Shown: positions 8,560 to 19,027 of the stretch, piece after piece
How positions within the stretch are numbered: position 1 is the first letter of the stretch
Layout of the letters: every line of letters begins with the position of its first letter
From: Cohnella mopanensis
GTDB taxonomy: Bacteria; Bacillota; Bacilli; Paenibacillales; Paenibacillaceae
Assembly (NCBI RefSeq): GCF_022352055.1
Contig: NZ_JAKRWM010000009.1
Location: 124,001-188,000, forward strand
DNA: 64,000 nucleotides
Direction of reading: 5' to 3'
The notes under the pieces: generated by a model
Told to the model about the DNA's origin: nothing
What the model saw: the letters and a program-made list of their open reading frames with translations, nothing else
Database searches by the model: none
Made by a program: the position numbers and the translations under genes

Positions 8560-9564
8560 TTAGTTGGATTGTTCTTCGTCCGTTTCTTCATTGCCTGCCA
8601 AATCGGCGAACAAGGCATGAACGAATTGGTCCGCGTCGAATTGTTGCAGATCGTCCATTTTCTCGCCAAGTCCGACAAACTTCACGGGAAGCGACAGCTC
8701 ATTGCGGATAGCGATGACGATACCGCCTTTAGCCGTTCCATCAAGCTTGGTAAGAACCAAACCGGTGACGCCGCTTTTCTCCCCGAACAGCTTCGCTTGC
8801 TGAAGCGCGTTCTGGCCTGTCGTCGCATCAAGTACAAGCAAAGTTTCATGGGGCGCTCCGGGAATTTCACGTTGGATGACCCGATGGATCTTCGCAAGCT
8901 CTTCCATCAAATTGGATTTGTTCTGGAGACGACCCGCCGTGTCGCAGATCAGCACGTCGACGTTTTGCTTTTTCGCCGCCTGGACTGCATCGAACATAAC
9001 TGCTGCCGGATCGGAGCCAGATTCTTGCTTAATGACATCGACGCCGACACGTCCGCCCCACACTTCCAATTGCTCGATCGCTCCCGCACGGAAAGTATCT
9101 CCGGCTGCCAGCAACACCTTCTTGCCTTGCTGCTTATAGCGCCATGCGAGCTTGCCGATCGTCGTCGTTTTGCCGACACCGTTTACTCCGACGAACAAGA
9201 TAACCGTAATCCCGTTCGGGTTTTCCTTGATGCCCACCTCTTCGCCCGTGCTCTGAAGCATGGCAACAAGCTTCTCGGACATAATCGGCTGCAGCTCGGA
9301 CGGTTGTTCGATTTTGCGTTTTTTCACTTCCGCGCGAAGATCGTCGATCAATCCCATAACCGTATTGATGCCGACGTCGGCTCCGATCAGGATTTCTTCC
9401 AGCTCTTCGAAAAACTCTTCGTCTATCTTCTTGCGGCGCGAGAACAACTCCGCCACTTTCCCGACGAAAGCATCGCGAGTTTTCGACAATCCATCCCGGA
9501 ATTTACTCGTTACCGCCTCGGTCTTGGAAGCGATGCTTTCCTTAAGCCTCTTGAAAAAACTCAT
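8560..9564 (-). CDS. ftsY: SRP receptor GTPase FtsY
   Basis: The 334-residue NG-domain receptor docks Ffh-ribosome complexes at the membrane translocon. Visible motifs are G1 [41 protein letters not shown] and the closing [13 protein letters not shown]. The N-terminus is basic and short ([14 protein letters not shown]) without the long acidic A domain of enteric FtsY, as usual in Firmicutes. The start follows GGAGGAAATAGAG. Next upstream is smc, but the two are separated by a 600-bp tandem repeat. Confidence 0.98.
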   Translation of the reverse strand: MSFFKRLKESIASKTEAVTSKFRDGLSKTRDAFVGKVAELFSRRKKIDEEFFEELEEILIGADVGINTVMGLIDDLRAEVKKRKIEQPSELQPIMSEKLVAMLQSTGEEVGIKENPNGITVILFVGVNGVGKTTTIGKLAWRYKQQGKKVLLAAGDTFRAGAIEQLEVWGGRVGVDVIKQESGSDPAAVMFDAVQAAKKQNVDVLICDTAGRLQNKSNLMEELAKIHRVIQREIPGAPHETLLVLDATTGQNALQQAKLFGEKSGVTGLVLTKLDGTAKGGIVIAIRNELSLPVKFVGLGEKMDDLQQFDADQFVHALFADLAGNEETDEEQSN

Positions 9565-9589
9565 CTCTATTTCCTCCAGCCTATTGCTA

Positions 9590-10200
9590 ATACAGCTACT
9601 ATTGCCACACGGTCCTATTTCGCTAATTCAGCCAACATTACCTCAATTAGTACCGCCACACGGTCCTATTCCGCTAATTCAGCTAACATTACCTCAATTA
9701 GTACCGCCACACGGTCCTATTTCGCTAAACCAGCCAACATTACCTCAATTAGTACCGCCACACGGTCCTATTCCGCTAATTCAGCTAACATTACCTCAAT
9801 TAGTACCGCCACACGGTCCTATTTCGCTAAACCAGCCAACATTACCTCAATTAGTACCGCCACACGGTCCTATTCCGCTAATTCAGCTAACATTACCTCA
9901 ATTAGTACCGCCACACGGTCCTATTTCGCTAAACCAGCCAACATTACCTCAATTAGTACCGCCACACGGTCCTATTCCGCTAATTCAGCTAACATTACCT
10001 CAATTAGTACCGCCACACGGTCCTATTTCGCTAAACCAGCCAACATTACCTCAATTAGTACCGCCACACGGTCCTATTCCGCTAATTCAGCTAACATTAC
10101 CTCAATTAGTACCGCCACACGGTCCTATTTCGCTAAACCAGCTAGCATTACCTCAATTAGTACCGCCACACGGTCCTATTTCCCTAACTCAGACACCTAG
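9590..10200. repeat. Tandem repeat, about 12 copies of a 51-bp unit
   Basis: The sequence CCACACGGTCCTAT recurs every 51 bases from about 9604 to 10165. Most neighbouring units alternate between two variants (TATTCCGCTAATTCAGCTAAC and TATTTCGCTAAACCAGCCAAC forms), giving a 102-bp higher-order period; first and last units are degenerate. Because 51 is a multiple of three, two plus-strand frames stay open across the whole array (17-residue repeats), while every minus-strand frame has a stop in each unit. No start or ribosome site supports translation. It lies between the stop of smc and the start of ftsY, so it is transcribed if these genes share a message. Confidence 0.95.
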
Positions 10201-10205
10201 CGCAC

Positions 10206-13200
10206 TTAAGCCGTCACCGTTAGCTCTTCCGTCTCCTCTAGGCGAACCGAGACGAGCTTCGATACGCCGCCCTCTTCCATCGTAACCCCGTACAATACGT
10301 CCGCTTCCTCCATCGTACCTTTACGGTGAGTAACGACGATGAACTGAGTCGAATCCGAGAATTCGCGCATGTACTGAGCATAACGGGCAACGTTTGCTTC
10401 ATCCAACGCCGCTTCGACCTCATCGAGCACGCAGAAAGGAACGGGCTTGACGTTAAGAATCGCAAACAGCAATGCAATGGCCGTAAGGGCTCTCTCTCCC
10501 CCGGACAAAAGTTGAAGGTTAGTCAACTTCTTGCCTGGTGGCTGCGCGACGATATCGATCCCCGTATCGAGCGGATGGTCCGGATCGACCAAGATGAGAT
10601 CCGCGCGCCCCCCGCCGAACATCCGGGAGAACACCACGACAAAATGCTTGCGGATTTCCTCGAACGTCGTGCGGAAACGCTTGGACATCTCCTCGTCCAT
10701 CTCGCGAATAATGCCATGAAGCTTCGTCTTCGCTTCGATCAGATCGTTTTCTTGCTCCGAGAGGAAGTGGAAACGCTCGAATACGCGTTTATACTCCTCG
10801 ATCGCTCCCAAGTTAACGTCGCCTAACGACGAAATCTTCCGCTTCATATCGCGAACTTCGTTCTGCGTGCTCACGATATCTTCCGGAACCGGGTACCGCT
10901 CTTTGGCTAGCTCGAATCCGATTTCGTATTCTTCCGTCAGCTTACGCAGAAGGTTGTCGAGCTCTACATCCATCCGGTTGACGGCTATTTCCGCTTGGCG
11001 CATGCCTTCCTCGACGGTTCTCAGCTTGGCGCGTTGATCCTTCGTTTCGCCTTCCTTGCGCTCCAGCTCCCGCTGTTTCTCCGCACGGTCCGCGCGTTTG
11101 AACTCGATATTTTCCGTGAACTGCTTCTTCTGAATCCGCAGTTCGTTCAATCGTTCTCTATGCTCCACGGACTCTTCTAGCGTACGCGCAGTTTCCGCAT
11201 CGTTATGCTCCAAAGATTCCTTAAACTGCTTCCTCTCCACCGTTAAACGAGACAATTCCGCGCGATGGCGATTAGATTGCTCGTCCAAAGCGCTGCGAGA
11301 CTGCTCCAGCCGGGCAATAGAAACTTTCAACTCGGTAAGCTCCGCTTGCAGTTCCTCTTTCGCGGTTGCGCTCTTGCGACGAAGCTCCTCGGCCTCCTGA
11401 ATCCGGCTCTGGATACGCTTCTCCTCTTCCGTAAGAGCAGCAAGCCTGGCTTCCGCTTCTTCCTTGTTGGAATTCAGACCGCCGGCTTCCGCGTCGAAAG
11501 CAGCTTTCTCTCCTAGCAGTTCCGCCTTCTGATCTTCCAGCAGCTTCTCGTCCTGCAGCAATTGGGCTTGTTCCCCGGACACTTGCTGTTCTTTCAGGCG
11601 CTCTTGTTCTCCCTGATTGCGAAGCTGTTCGATATTTTGCGCGACTTGCGCTAGCTCTTTTTTCAAGTCGTCGGCTTCCGCTTTTGCATGCTCCCTGGCG
11701 GCTTCCGCTTCCTTAATCTCGCGCTCCAGCTCTTCTAACTGACGCTGGCGACCAAGCAGGCTAGAAGATTTTTTCTGTAAGCTACCGCCGGTCATCGAAC
11801 CGCCGGCATTGACGATGTCGCCATCCCGCGTTACGACGCGAAAACGGTACTGAAGCCTTGAGGCGATTCGGTTCGCAAGCTCCAACGTTTCGGCGATCAG
11901 CACGTTGCCGAGCATACTGCTTACGATCGCCGCATATTTCGGCTCGGAGCCGACTAGCTCGGACGCAATGCCGATGAATCCTTCCGCTTGCTCCAACGTA
12001 CGGCGATCGCTATCCGACATGTTCCTCGCACGAATAACGTCGAGCGGAAGGAACGTAGCGCGTCCAGACTGGCGTTGTTTCAAATAAGCGATTGCGGTAC
12101 GCGAGCTTTTCTCGTCTTCCATGACGATATGCTGCAGCGCCGCACCGAGCGCGGTTTCGATTGCGACTTCCAGATGCCCCGGAACGGTTACCAATTCGGC
12201 AACAGCACCGTGCACTCCATGCAACGAGCCGCGTTTGGAAGCTTTCAGCACTTCCCGAACGCCGTGCTGGAACCCGTCGTAATCGTTCTGCAGCTCTTTG
12301 ATCGTATCTCTACGGGAGACGAGCGCTTCCTTCTTCTGCTCCGAACGACGAACGGATGCCTGCGCCTCTTCCAGCTTCCGCTGAAGCTCACCGGAGCGAG
12401 CTCCTTCCGCGACATAACGGTCGCGCACTTCAGTCAGCGCTTGCGTCACCGCGGTCACTCGCTCTTCTAGCATTCCGCGCTTCTCCTGCAACGCGTCCAT
12501 CTGCTCGCGCCACTTCGTCTCTTCCTCCGCGATCCGAGCCATCCGACGCTCAAGAACCTCGCGCTGGCCTTCGCCGTAACGAATATCGTTCCGCGCCTGA
12601 GCCATCGCGTTTAACGTATCGAACAATTCCGCTTTCAGCCGCTCTTCGACTTCCGTGCTCCCGTCCGCAAGGGCAAGCCTGTCCTCTTCGTCCGCAAGCT
12701 TGGATGACAATTCCGCAAGCTCAGCTTCTAATTGAACCCGCTTCGTCTTAAGCTCGGCTTCCTCCGCAGTCGCTTGCTCGAACCGTTCCTCCGCGGATGC
12801 CATCGATTGCTGAAGACCTTCGCGGGTCCGTTCCAGATGGCCTCTGCGCTCGTTAAGCAGCTCTACGTAACCTTCCGATTTCTCGGTTTCTTCGCTGCAG
12901 TGAAGCAATTCGTCCTGCAGTTTCTCGAGCAACTCTTCAAGTTGGACAAGAGCTTGGCGCTCTTCCTCCAAGATGGCGTCGTGCTTGCTGACGAACGTAG
13001 ATAAACCGAGCTGCTCTTCGCGCAAAGTAGCGAGACGTTCGTTCGTCTGCGTCCAATTTGTATGTACCCCTTCGATTTGATGCACGTAAAGGGCGATTTC
13101 TTTATTTTTCAAATCTTCTTTTAACGCTTTATACGCCTCGGCTTTTTCCGACTGATCCTTTAGCGGCTCGATCTGCCCCTTGAGTTCGCTAACCAAGTCG

Positions 13201-13775
13201 TGAATCCTCAGCAAATTGTTCTCTGTATCTTCCAGCTTCTTCTGGGCTTCTTTCTTGCGGCTCTTGTATTTTACGATTCCGGACGCTTCTTCGAAAATGC
13301 CCCGGCGATCCTCGGAGCGCGTACTCAAGATTTCCTCGATACGGCCTTGTCCAATTATCGAATAAGCCTCTCGACCGATACCGGTATCCATGAACAATTC
13401 CGTAATATCCTTGAGCCGACAAGGCTGTTTGTTAATTAAGTATTCGCTTTCTCCGTTCCGGTGAACCCGGCGCGTAACGGTCACCTCGCTGAAATCCAGA
13501 GGCAACGCCTTGTCCATATTATCGAGCGTCAATGACACTTCGCCGAAGTTCACGGCTTTACGCGAATCGCTTCCGGCGAAAATAATGTCCTGCATATTAC
13601 CGCCGCGAAGAGACTTCGCGCTCTGCTCGCCGAGCACCCAGCGAATTCCGTCGGAAATATTGCTTTTACCGCTGCCGTTCGGTCCGACTACGGCTGTTAT
13701 ACCTCGAACGAACTCCAGCTCGGTCCGGTCTGCGAATGACTTAAACCCAGTCAGCTCGATTCTTTTCAAAAACAT
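10206..13775 (-). CDS. smc: Chromosome partition protein Smc
   Basis: The 1189-residue ATPase of the SMC-ScpAB condensin organises and segregates the chromosome. It has the N-terminal Walker A GPNGSGKSNISDGIRWVLG, long coiled coils (about 170-500 and 680-1020), the hinge (about 515-665, with GGSMTGGS at its end), and the C-terminal head with signature LLSGGERALTAIALLFA and Walker B CVLDEVEAALDEANV. Length is standard. It lies 30 bases after rnc on the same strand, the usual rnc-smc-ftsY order. Its stop is 6 bases from the edge of the tandem repeat. Confidence 0.98.
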   Translation of the reverse strand: MFLKRIELTGFKSFADRTELEFVRGITAVVGPNGSGKSNISDGIRWVLGEQSAKSLRGGNMQDIIFAGSDSRKAVNFGEVSLTLDNMDKALPLDFSEVTVTRRVHRNGESEYLINKQPCRLKDITELFMDTGIGREAYSIIGQGRIEEILSTRSEDRRGIFEEASGIVKYKSRKKEAQKKLEDTENNLLRIHDLVSELKGQIEPLKDQSEKAEAYKALKEDLKNKEIALYVHQIEGVHTNWTQTNERLATLREEQLGLSTFVSKHDAILEEERQALVQLEELLEKLQDELLHCSEETEKSEGYVELLNERRGHLERTREGLQQSMASAEERFEQATAEEAELKTKRVQLEAELAELSSKLADEEDRLALADGSTEVEERLKAELFDTLNAMAQARNDIRYGEGQREVLERRMARIAEEETKWREQMDALQEKRGMLEERVTAVTQALTEVRDRYVAEGARSGELQRKLEEAQASVRRSEQKKEALVSRRDTIKELQNDYDGFQHGVREVLKASKRGSLHGVHGAVAELVTVPGHLEVAIETALGAALQHIVMEDEKSSRTAIAYLKQRQSGRATFLPLDVIRARNMSDSDRRTLEQAEGFIGIASELVGSEPKYAAIVSSMLGNVLIAETLELANRIASRLQYRFRVVTRDGDIVNAGGSMTGGSLQKKSSSLLGRQRQLEELEREIKEAEAAREHAKAEADDLKKELAQVAQNIEQLRNQGEQERLKEQQVSGEQAQLLQDEKLLEDQKAELLGEKAAFDAEAGGLNSNKEEAEARLAALTEEEKRIQSRIQEAEELRRKSATAKEELQAELTELKVSIARLEQSRSALDEQSNRHRAELSRLTVERKQFKESLEHNDAETARTLEESVEHRERLNELRIQKKQFTENIEFKRADRAEKQRELERKEGETKDQRAKLRTVEEGMRQAEIAVNRMDVELDNLLRKLTEEYEIGFELAKERYPVPEDIVSTQNEVRDMKRKISSLGDVNLGAIEEYKRVFERFHFLSEQENDLIEAKTKLHGIIREMDEEMSKRFRTTFEEIRKHFVVVFSRMFGGGRADLILVDPDHPLDTGIDIVAQPPGKKLTNLQLLSGGERALTAIALLFAILNVKPVPFCVLDEVEAALDEANVARYAQYMREFSDSTQFIVVTHRKGTMEEADVLYGVTMEEGGVSKLVSVRLEETEELTVTA

Positions 13776-13805
13776 AAGGATAATTTCTCCTCTCGAGTCG
13801 TTCGG

Positions 13806-14507
13806 TTACCCAGGATATTGCTTCGCAAACGTCGCTAGCGCTTGAGAGGCAGCTTGCTGCTCTGCTTCCTTCTTGGAACGCCCGATCCCCTTGCCTAACC
13901 TTTGCTTGCCGATGGCCACGACGGACACGAACTCGCGATCGTGCGCAGGGCCTCGTTCTTCTACGATCCTATAATCCAGTGCGCCCATAGACAGTTGTTG
14001 AACCTTTTCTTGCAGCTCTGTCTTGAAATCTTTAAGCGGAGCTTGTCCGTCGCTTGGCAATTGAGAGAACAGATGGCGTTCCAGAAAAGCTCGCACGGCT
14101 TCCAGTCCTTGATCCAAATAGAGCGCTCCCAAGAAAGCTTCGAACGCGTCCGCGAGCAAGGAAGGGCGGGTACGCCCTCCTGTTTGCTCCTCCCCTTTGC
14201 CGAGCAGCACGACCTGCCCGAATTCGAGCGTCTCGGCAAAACGGACAAGCGATGGTTCGCAGACGATGCTCGCCCGCAAACGGGTCATCTCGCCTTCCGG
14301 AGAATCCGGATATAGGCGGTACAAATACTCCGATACCGTTAGTTGCAGCACGGCATCCCCTAGAAATTCCAATCGTTCGTTGTCCGCGATCCTTGCTCCC
14401 CGCTGCTCATTTACGTAAGAAGTATGAGTGAATGCTTGCTTTAACAAAGCTGGGTTGCGAAAGGTCAGATTGATGCGTTCTTGCAGCTGTTGAAAACCGT
14501 CCTTCAC
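13806..14507 (-). CDS. rnc: Ribonuclease III
   Basis: Double-strand-specific endoribonuclease that processes rRNA precursors and structured mRNAs. The catalytic domain carries the signature NERLEFLGDAVLQLTVSEYL with the acidic metal-binding residues, then ADAFEAFLGALYLD; the C-terminal third is a double-stranded RNA-binding domain (DFKTELQEKVQQ to the LGKGIGRSKKEAEQQAA motif). I choose the GTG at 14507 because GAGGTGAGAGAC precedes it, giving 233 residues, the normal size. The ATG at 14531 lies against the fabF terminator and longer extensions overlap fabF. Confidence 0.95.
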   Translation of the reverse strand: MKDGFQQLQERINLTFRNPALLKQAFTHTSYVNEQRGARIADNERLEFLGDAVLQLTVSEYLYRLYPDSPEGEMTRLRASIVCEPSLVRFAETLEFGQVVLLGKGEEQTGGRTRPSLLADAFEAFLGALYLDQGLEAVRAFLERHLFSQLPSDGQAPLKDFKTELQEKVQQLSMGALDYRIVEERGPAHDREFVSVVAIGKQRLGKGIGRSKKEAEQQAASQALATFAKQYPG

Positions 14508-14532
14508 GTCTCTCACCTCAACTGCGCCCATA

Positions 14533-14568
14533 AACAAACGACGCAGGCAGCATATGCCGCCTGCGTCG
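14533..14568 (-). terminator. Terminator after fabF
   Basis: GACGCAGGC-gGCATATGCt-GCCTGCGTC forms a near-perfect stem on the minus strand, followed by GTTTGTTT. It ends the fapR-fab transcript and separates it from rnc. Confidence 0.78.
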
Positions 14569-14604
14569 ACGTTCACGCGCTTATTAGGTTTCGTATATTT
14601 AACT

Positions 14605-15843
14605 TTAAGCTTCGAATTTACGCATGATGATGGTAGCGTTATGACCGCCGAAACCGAAAGAGTTCGACAATGCCACTTGCACATCCGCTTCACGCGGCTT
14701 ATTCGGTACGTAGTCCAGATCTAGCTCCGGATCTTGGTTATCCAAGTTAGCCGTCGGGGGGATAATCCCGTTCTGCAACGTCAATCCGAGAATAACCGCT
14801 TCTACACCGCCTGCAGCGCCGAGAAGATGACCGGTCATCGACTTGGTCGAGCTAACCGCCAGCTTATAAGCATGATCTCCGAAAGCTTTCTTGATCGCGG
14901 TAGATTCGGATTTGTCTCCGATACCCGTCGAAGTTCCGTGGGCGTTAATATAATTAACGGTTTCCGGTTCGATTCCCGCGTCTTTCAACGCTTTCTTCAT
15001 ACAGCGAGCCGCACCGTCCGGATCTGGATCCGTCATATGGTGGGCATCGCCGCTCATTCCGTAGCCGATAATTTCGGCGTAAATATGAGCGCCCCGCTGC
15101 TGAGCATGCTCAAGCGATTCCAGAATGAGAACGCCGGCGCCTTCGCCCATGACGAAACCGTCGCGATCCACGTCGAATGGACGGCTTGCTTTCTCAGGTT
15201 CATCATTGCGTGTGCTCATCGCTCTCATCGCGCAGAATCCCGCCATCCCGATCGGACGAATCGTCGCTTCCGCGCCGCCGCAGATCATGACATCGGCATC
15301 GCCGCGTTGAATCATCTTGTAGCTGTCGCCGATGGAGTGCGTCCCCGTCGCGCAAGCCGATACGGCTGCGGAGTTCGGACCTTTGGCTCCCGTGCTCATC
15401 GAGACTTGGCCGCTGGCCATGTTGGCGATCATCATCGGAATGAAGAATGGGCTTACGCGACGCGGGCCCTTCTCCATCAATAACGTATGCTGATCTTCCC
15501 AAGTGCCCAAACCGCCGATACCCGAGCCCACAACGACGCCCACACGCTCGGCGTCCGCGTTCTCGCCAATGACGAGCTTCGCATCTTCAAGAGCCAATTT
15601 GCTAGCCACGACGCCGAATTGAACGAAGCGGTCCATCTTACGCGATTCTTTCTTATCGATATATAAGCTAGGATCGAAATTCTTGATCTCTGCTGCAATC
15701 TTAGTTGTATATTCCGTTGTATCGAATGCTTCTATAAGGCTAATGCCGGATTTGCCGTTCAATAGATTGTTCCAGAACGTAGGCAGATCGGAACCTAGGG
15801 ACGTTACTACCCCCATGCCTGTAACAACAACTCGCTGTGTCAA
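14605..15843 (-). CDS. fabF: 3-oxoacyl-[acyl-carrier-protein] synthase II FabF
   Basis: Elongating condensing enzyme of type II fatty acid synthesis, joining malonyl-ACP to acyl-ACP. The 412 residues include the active-site Cys in [13 protein letters not shown], the two catalytic His in [15 protein letters not shown] and [16 protein letters not shown], and the C-terminal [12 protein letters not shown]. Full length. It is the last gene of the fapR-plsX-fabH-fabD-fabG-acpP-fabF cluster, 102 bases after acpP. Confidence 0.98.
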   Translation of the reverse strand: MTQRVVVTGMGVVTSLGSDLPTFWNNLLNGKSGISLIEAFDTTEYTTKIAAEIKNFDPSLYIDKKESRKMDRFVQFGVVASKLALEDAKLVIGENADAERVGVVVGSGIGGLGTWEDQHTLLMEKGPRRVSPFFIPMMIANMASGQVSMSTGAKGPNSAAVSACATGTHSIGDSYKMIQRGDADVMICGGAEATIRPIGMAGFCAMRAMSTRNDEPEKASRPFDVDRDGFVMGEGAGVLILESLEHAQQRGAHIYAEIIGYGMSGDAHHMTDPDPDGAARCMKKALKDAGIEPETVNYINAHGTSTGIGDKSESTAIKKAFGDHAYKLAVSSTKSMTGHLLGAAGGVEAVILGLTLQNGIIPPTANLDNQDPELDLDYVPNKPREADVQVALSNSFGFGGHNATIIMRKFEA

Positions 15844-15945
15844 AACCCATTCACCTCTTCAGGGTAATTCAGTACACGCTCCCGAATGTGAAGCGGTGCT
15901 TAAATGTGCAGAAGTCCCGTCGCGATAACGGGACCCGGTCGATCA

Positions 15946-16179
15946 TTACGCATGAGATTGTATGTATTTAACGACTTCTCCCACCGTTGTGATCTTCTCT
16001 GCATCCTCGTCTGAAATCTCCAAGTCGAATTCGTCTTCGAGCTCCATAACGAGTTCTACCACATCGAGAGAGTCAGCGCCTAAGTCGTCTTTGAAGGATG
16101 CTTCGGCTGTTACCTCTGCCTCTTCAACACCTAGGCGTTCGATAACGATGCGTTTTACACGTTCTTGTACATCGGACAT
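15946..16179 (-). CDS. acpP: Acyl carrier protein
   Basis: The 77-residue acidic helical carrier holds growing acyl chains on a phosphopantetheine attached to Ser in the DSLD motif ([16 protein letters not shown]), which is intact. The ATG at 16179 follows GGGAGGTGAACCGG; a GTG three codons upstream overlaps that site. It sits between fabG and fabF as in most bacteria. Confidence 0.97.
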   Translation of the reverse strand: MSDVQERVKRIVIERLGVEEAEVTAEASFKDDLGADSLDVVELVMELEDEFDLEISDEDAEKITTVGEVVKYIQSHA

Positions 16180-16261
16180 CCGGTTCACCTCCCTTAACGT
16201 ATTATACGTGAATCATGGACAAAAAGCCATAGATGCGTTGCACGGGGAACCTCGTAATTCA

Positions 16262-17014
16262 CTACATGTACATTCCGCCGTCTACATGAATCGTTTGACC
16301 GGTCATGTAGGATGCCGCATCTGAAGCTAGGTAAACAACGGCCGACGCGATGTCCTCGGGACGGCCCATTCTACCCATTGGAATTTCACCTTGCATCTTC
16401 TCCCTAATATCCGCAGGGATCTTGTCGGTCATATCCGATTCGATGAAGCCTGGCGCTACCGCATTAACGGTAATGCCCCGGGAAGCCAATTCCTTGGCCG
16501 CGGACTTCGTCAAGCCGATTACGCCCGCTTTAGACGCAACATAATTGGCCTGGCCTGCGTTACCCAGCACGCCGACTACGGACGAAATATTGATTATCCG
16601 TCCAGCACGCTGCTTCATCATGGAACGCGTCACGGCTTTGAGTCCGTTGAACACGCCCTTCAGATTCGTTTCGATGACTTCATCGAATTCCGATTCCTTC
16701 ATACGCATAATCAGGTTATCCCTGGTGATGCCCGCATTATTCACAAGGATGTCCAATTTGCCGAAAGTTTCGAGCGTCTTCGCCACCATCTCATCGAATT
16801 CCGCCGCTTTTCCGACATTCGCTTTGATCATGATCGCCTTGCGTCCGAGCGCTTCCACCTCTTTGACGGTTTCCGCCGCCGCGGCTTCGCTGCCCGAATA
16901 GTTAATCGCAACGTCCGCGCCCGCTGCCGCAAGCGCGATCGCGATCGCTCGACCGATTCCGCGGGAAGCACCCGTCACCAATGCGGTCTTGCCGTTCAAA
17001 TCCCACATCGCCAT
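16262..17014 (-). CDS. fabG: 3-oxoacyl-[acyl-carrier-protein] reductase FabG
   Basis: NADPH-dependent SDR enzyme reducing 3-oxoacyl-ACP. Motifs seen: [35 protein letters not shown], the YVASK catalytic Tyr/Lys and the C-terminal [15 protein letters not shown], which is diagnostic for FabG. The ATG at 17014 has GAGAGGGTGATC upstream and yields 250 residues; the open frame continues upstream into fabD. An ATG two codons later is an alternative start. Confidence 0.97.
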   Translation of the reverse strand: MAMWDLNGKTALVTGASRGIGRAIAIALAAAGADVAINYSGSEAAAAETVKEVEALGRKAIMIKANVGKAAEFDEMVAKTLETFGKLDILVNNAGITRDNLIMRMKESEFDEVIETNLKGVFNGLKAVTRSMMKQRAGRIINISSVVGVLGNAGQANYVASKAGVIGLTKSAAKELASRGITVNAVAPGFIESDMTDKIPADIREKMQGEIPMGRMGRPEDIASAVVYLASDAASYMTGQTIHVDGGMYM

Positions 17015-17054
17015 CTTTTCGATCACCCTCTCGAACATTGTCGCTGTTTCAGCT

Positions 17055-17981
17055 TCATTGTGCAACTGCCATTGCCGACGCCGCGCTGTTAACCGAGATG
17101 ACTTGCACGGTTTTGTCGATTTTCTTGATCAATCCAGCCAACACTGTTCCGGAGCCGATTTCAACGAACGTATCGACGCCTTCGCTGATTAGAAATTTAA
17201 TCGTGTCCTCCCATTGCACGGGAGAGACGACTTGCTTTACGAGCAGTTCACGAAGCTCCTCGCCCGATGTAACAGACTTGGCATGAACGTTCGCGACGAC
17301 AGGCACTTGAGCGGCATGAAACTCAACCTTCATTAATTCGGCGGACAATTTATCCGCCGCAGGCTGCATCAGCGAGGAATGGAAGGGACCGCTAACGTCA
17401 AGCGGAATAACCCTCTTGGCTCCTGCTTCTTTTCCGCGCTCCACTACGGCCGCGACTCCTTCCGAAGAACCGGAAACGACGATTTGCCCCGGGCAATTCA
17501 CGTTCGCCAGCTCCACGAGAGTACCGTTAGCCGTAATGTCCGCGCACAGAGCTTGCAGAGCTTCACGTTCTGCACCCAGAACGGCCGCCATAGCACCTTG
17601 ACCGCTCGGTACGGCTTGTTCCATGAATTGGCCGCGCGCCCTAACTAAACGGATCGCGTCGCTGAAAGCAAGTACTCCGGCAGCCACTAGAGCGCTGTAT
17701 TCGCCTAGAGAATGTCCGGCAACGAAATCCGGCTTTATGTTTTGTTCTTTGTAAGTTTCGAGCAATGCGATGCTTGTCGCCAATAACGCGGGTTGCGTGT
17801 TCGCCGTCTGGCGAAGCTCTTCATCCGGTCCTTCGAACGCTAGCTTCGAAATCGGAAATCCAAGCGCTTCGTCCGCTTGATCGAATATGGCACGAGAAGC
17901 CGCATGGCTCTCGTAAGCATCATAACCCATTCCGACCGCTTGCGCGCCTTGGCCGGGAAATACGAATGCGATTTTACCCAA
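17055..17981 (-). CDS. fabD: Malonyl-CoA:ACP transacylase FabD
   Basis: Loads malonyl groups from CoA onto ACP. The 308 residues show the N-terminal [12 protein letters not shown], the catalytic Ser in [10 protein letters not shown], the substrate Arg region [14 protein letters not shown] and the catalytic His in SGPFHSSLM. It starts at a TTG (17981) directly behind GGAGGAGTCATT. Typical length. It lies between fabH and fabG. Confidence 0.97.
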   Translation of the reverse strand: MGKIAFVFPGQGAQAVGMGYDAYESHAASRAIFDQADEALGFPISKLAFEGPDEELRQTANTQPALLATSIALLETYKEQNIKPDFVAGHSLGEYSALVAAGVLAFSDAIRLVRARGQFMEQAVPSGQGAMAAVLGAEREALQALCADITANGTLVELANVNCPGQIVVSGSSEGVAAVVERGKEAGAKRVIPLDVSGPFHSSLMQPAADKLSAELMKVEFHAAQVPVVANVHAKSVTSGEELRELLVKQVVSPVQWEDTIKFLISEGVDTFVEIGSGTVLAGLIKKIDKTVQVISVNSAASAMAVAQ

Positions 17982-18031
17982 AATGACTCCTCCTTACTTC
18001 ATTTGTGTCAGTCCTTACCCTTTGCCGCGGC

Positions 18032-19018
18032 TTACCAGACAAGGACGGAAGCTCCCCATGTTAAACCGCCGCCGAAGCCAACGAGCACGAGGCAATCTCC
18101 TTCTTTCACTCGGCCATTTTCAACCGCTTCAGCTAAGGCTAACGGGATCGAAGCCGCGGATACGTTGCCGTATCGATCTAGATTGATCATGGCTTTGTCC
18201 TCGGACAGATCCAATCTCTCCAACGCGGACTGAATAATGCGGATGTTCGCTTGATGAGGAATCAGCAGATCAATGTCCGATTTCTCGTAGCCGGCGCTGC
18301 TCAGGGCTTCCTCCGCTGCGCTTCCCATGACTCTGACCGCGAACTTGAACACGTCGCGTCCGTTCATCTCGATGAAGTGACGGCGCTCCGTTACCGATTG
18401 CTCCGTGGAAGGAAGACGAGAGCCGCCGCCGCAAATGCGCAACAATTCTCCGCCTGCTCCATCCGCGCCCAGCTTAAAGGATTTGAATCCCCGACCTTCG
18501 GGAACTTGGCCGAGCACGACCGCGCCAGCGCCATCTCCGAAAAGAATAGCCGTATTGCGATCCGAGTAGTCCGTAATTCTAGACAAGCATTCAGCGCCTA
18601 CCACGAGAACGTGACGATACAAGCCAGTCGCAATCAATCCGGTCGCATTCGCCAAACCGTATATAAATCCAGAGCAAGCGGCAGACAAATCGAATGCGGC
18701 CGCCTTCTTCGCTCCGAGCTTCTCTTGCAGCAAACATGCCGTGGAAGGGAAGAACATATCCGGCGTAATGGTCGCTACGACAATCAGGTCAAGCTCGTCC
18801 GCCGTAATCCCGGCAGCCTTCAGAGCTTGTACGGAAGCCTCGTAAGCTAGATCCGAGGTCGCTTGTTCAGGAGCCGCGATTCTGCGCTCCCTTATCCCTG
18901 TGCGCGTTACGATCCATTCATCGTTCGTTTCCACCATCTGTTCTAAATCCTGATTTGTTAGTCGACGCTCCGGAACGTATTTACCCGTTCCGAGAATACC
19001 GACGGAAACTCCATTCAT
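18032..19018 (-). CDS. fabH: 3-oxoacyl-[acyl-carrier-protein] synthase III FabH
   Basis: Starts fatty acid synthesis by condensing a short acyl-CoA with malonyl-ACP; in Firmicutes it favours branched primers. The 328 residues include the active-site Cys in DLSAACSGFIYGL, the His in IPHQANIRI and the Asn near GNVSAASIP, plus the closing GFGGGLTWGA. It begins 9 bases after the plsX stop with a GAGAGGCGT site. Confidence 0.97.
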   Translation of the reverse strand: MNGVSVGILGTGKYVPERRLTNQDLEQMVETNDEWIVTRTGIRERRIAAPEQATSDLAYEASVQALKAAGITADELDLIVVATITPDMFFPSTACLLQEKLGAKKAAAFDLSAACSGFIYGLANATGLIATGLYRHVLVVGAECLSRITDYSDRNTAILFGDGAGAVVLGQVPEGRGFKSFKLGADGAGGELLRICGGGSRLPSTEQSVTERRHFIEMNGRDVFKFAVRVMGSAAEEALSSAGYEKSDIDLLIPHQANIRIIQSALERLDLSEDKAMINLDRYGNVSAASIPLALAEAVENGRVKEGDCLVLVGFGGGLTWGASVLVW

Positions 19019-19027
19019 ACGCCTCTC

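Noticed and set aside
9590..10200. Possible CRISPR array
   Set aside because: Units are contiguous 51-bp tandem repeats with no unique spacers and no cas genes nearby.
9590..10200. ATTAGTACC in each repeat unit resembles a FapR half-site
   Set aside because: The second half-site is absent, so binding is unlikely; probably chance.
8569..10285. Two long plus-strand open frames (about 543 and 341 codons) covering ftsY antisense and the tandem repeat
   Set aside because: They are antisense to ftsY and stay open in the array only because the unit length is a multiple of three; no ribosome site or plausible protein composition.
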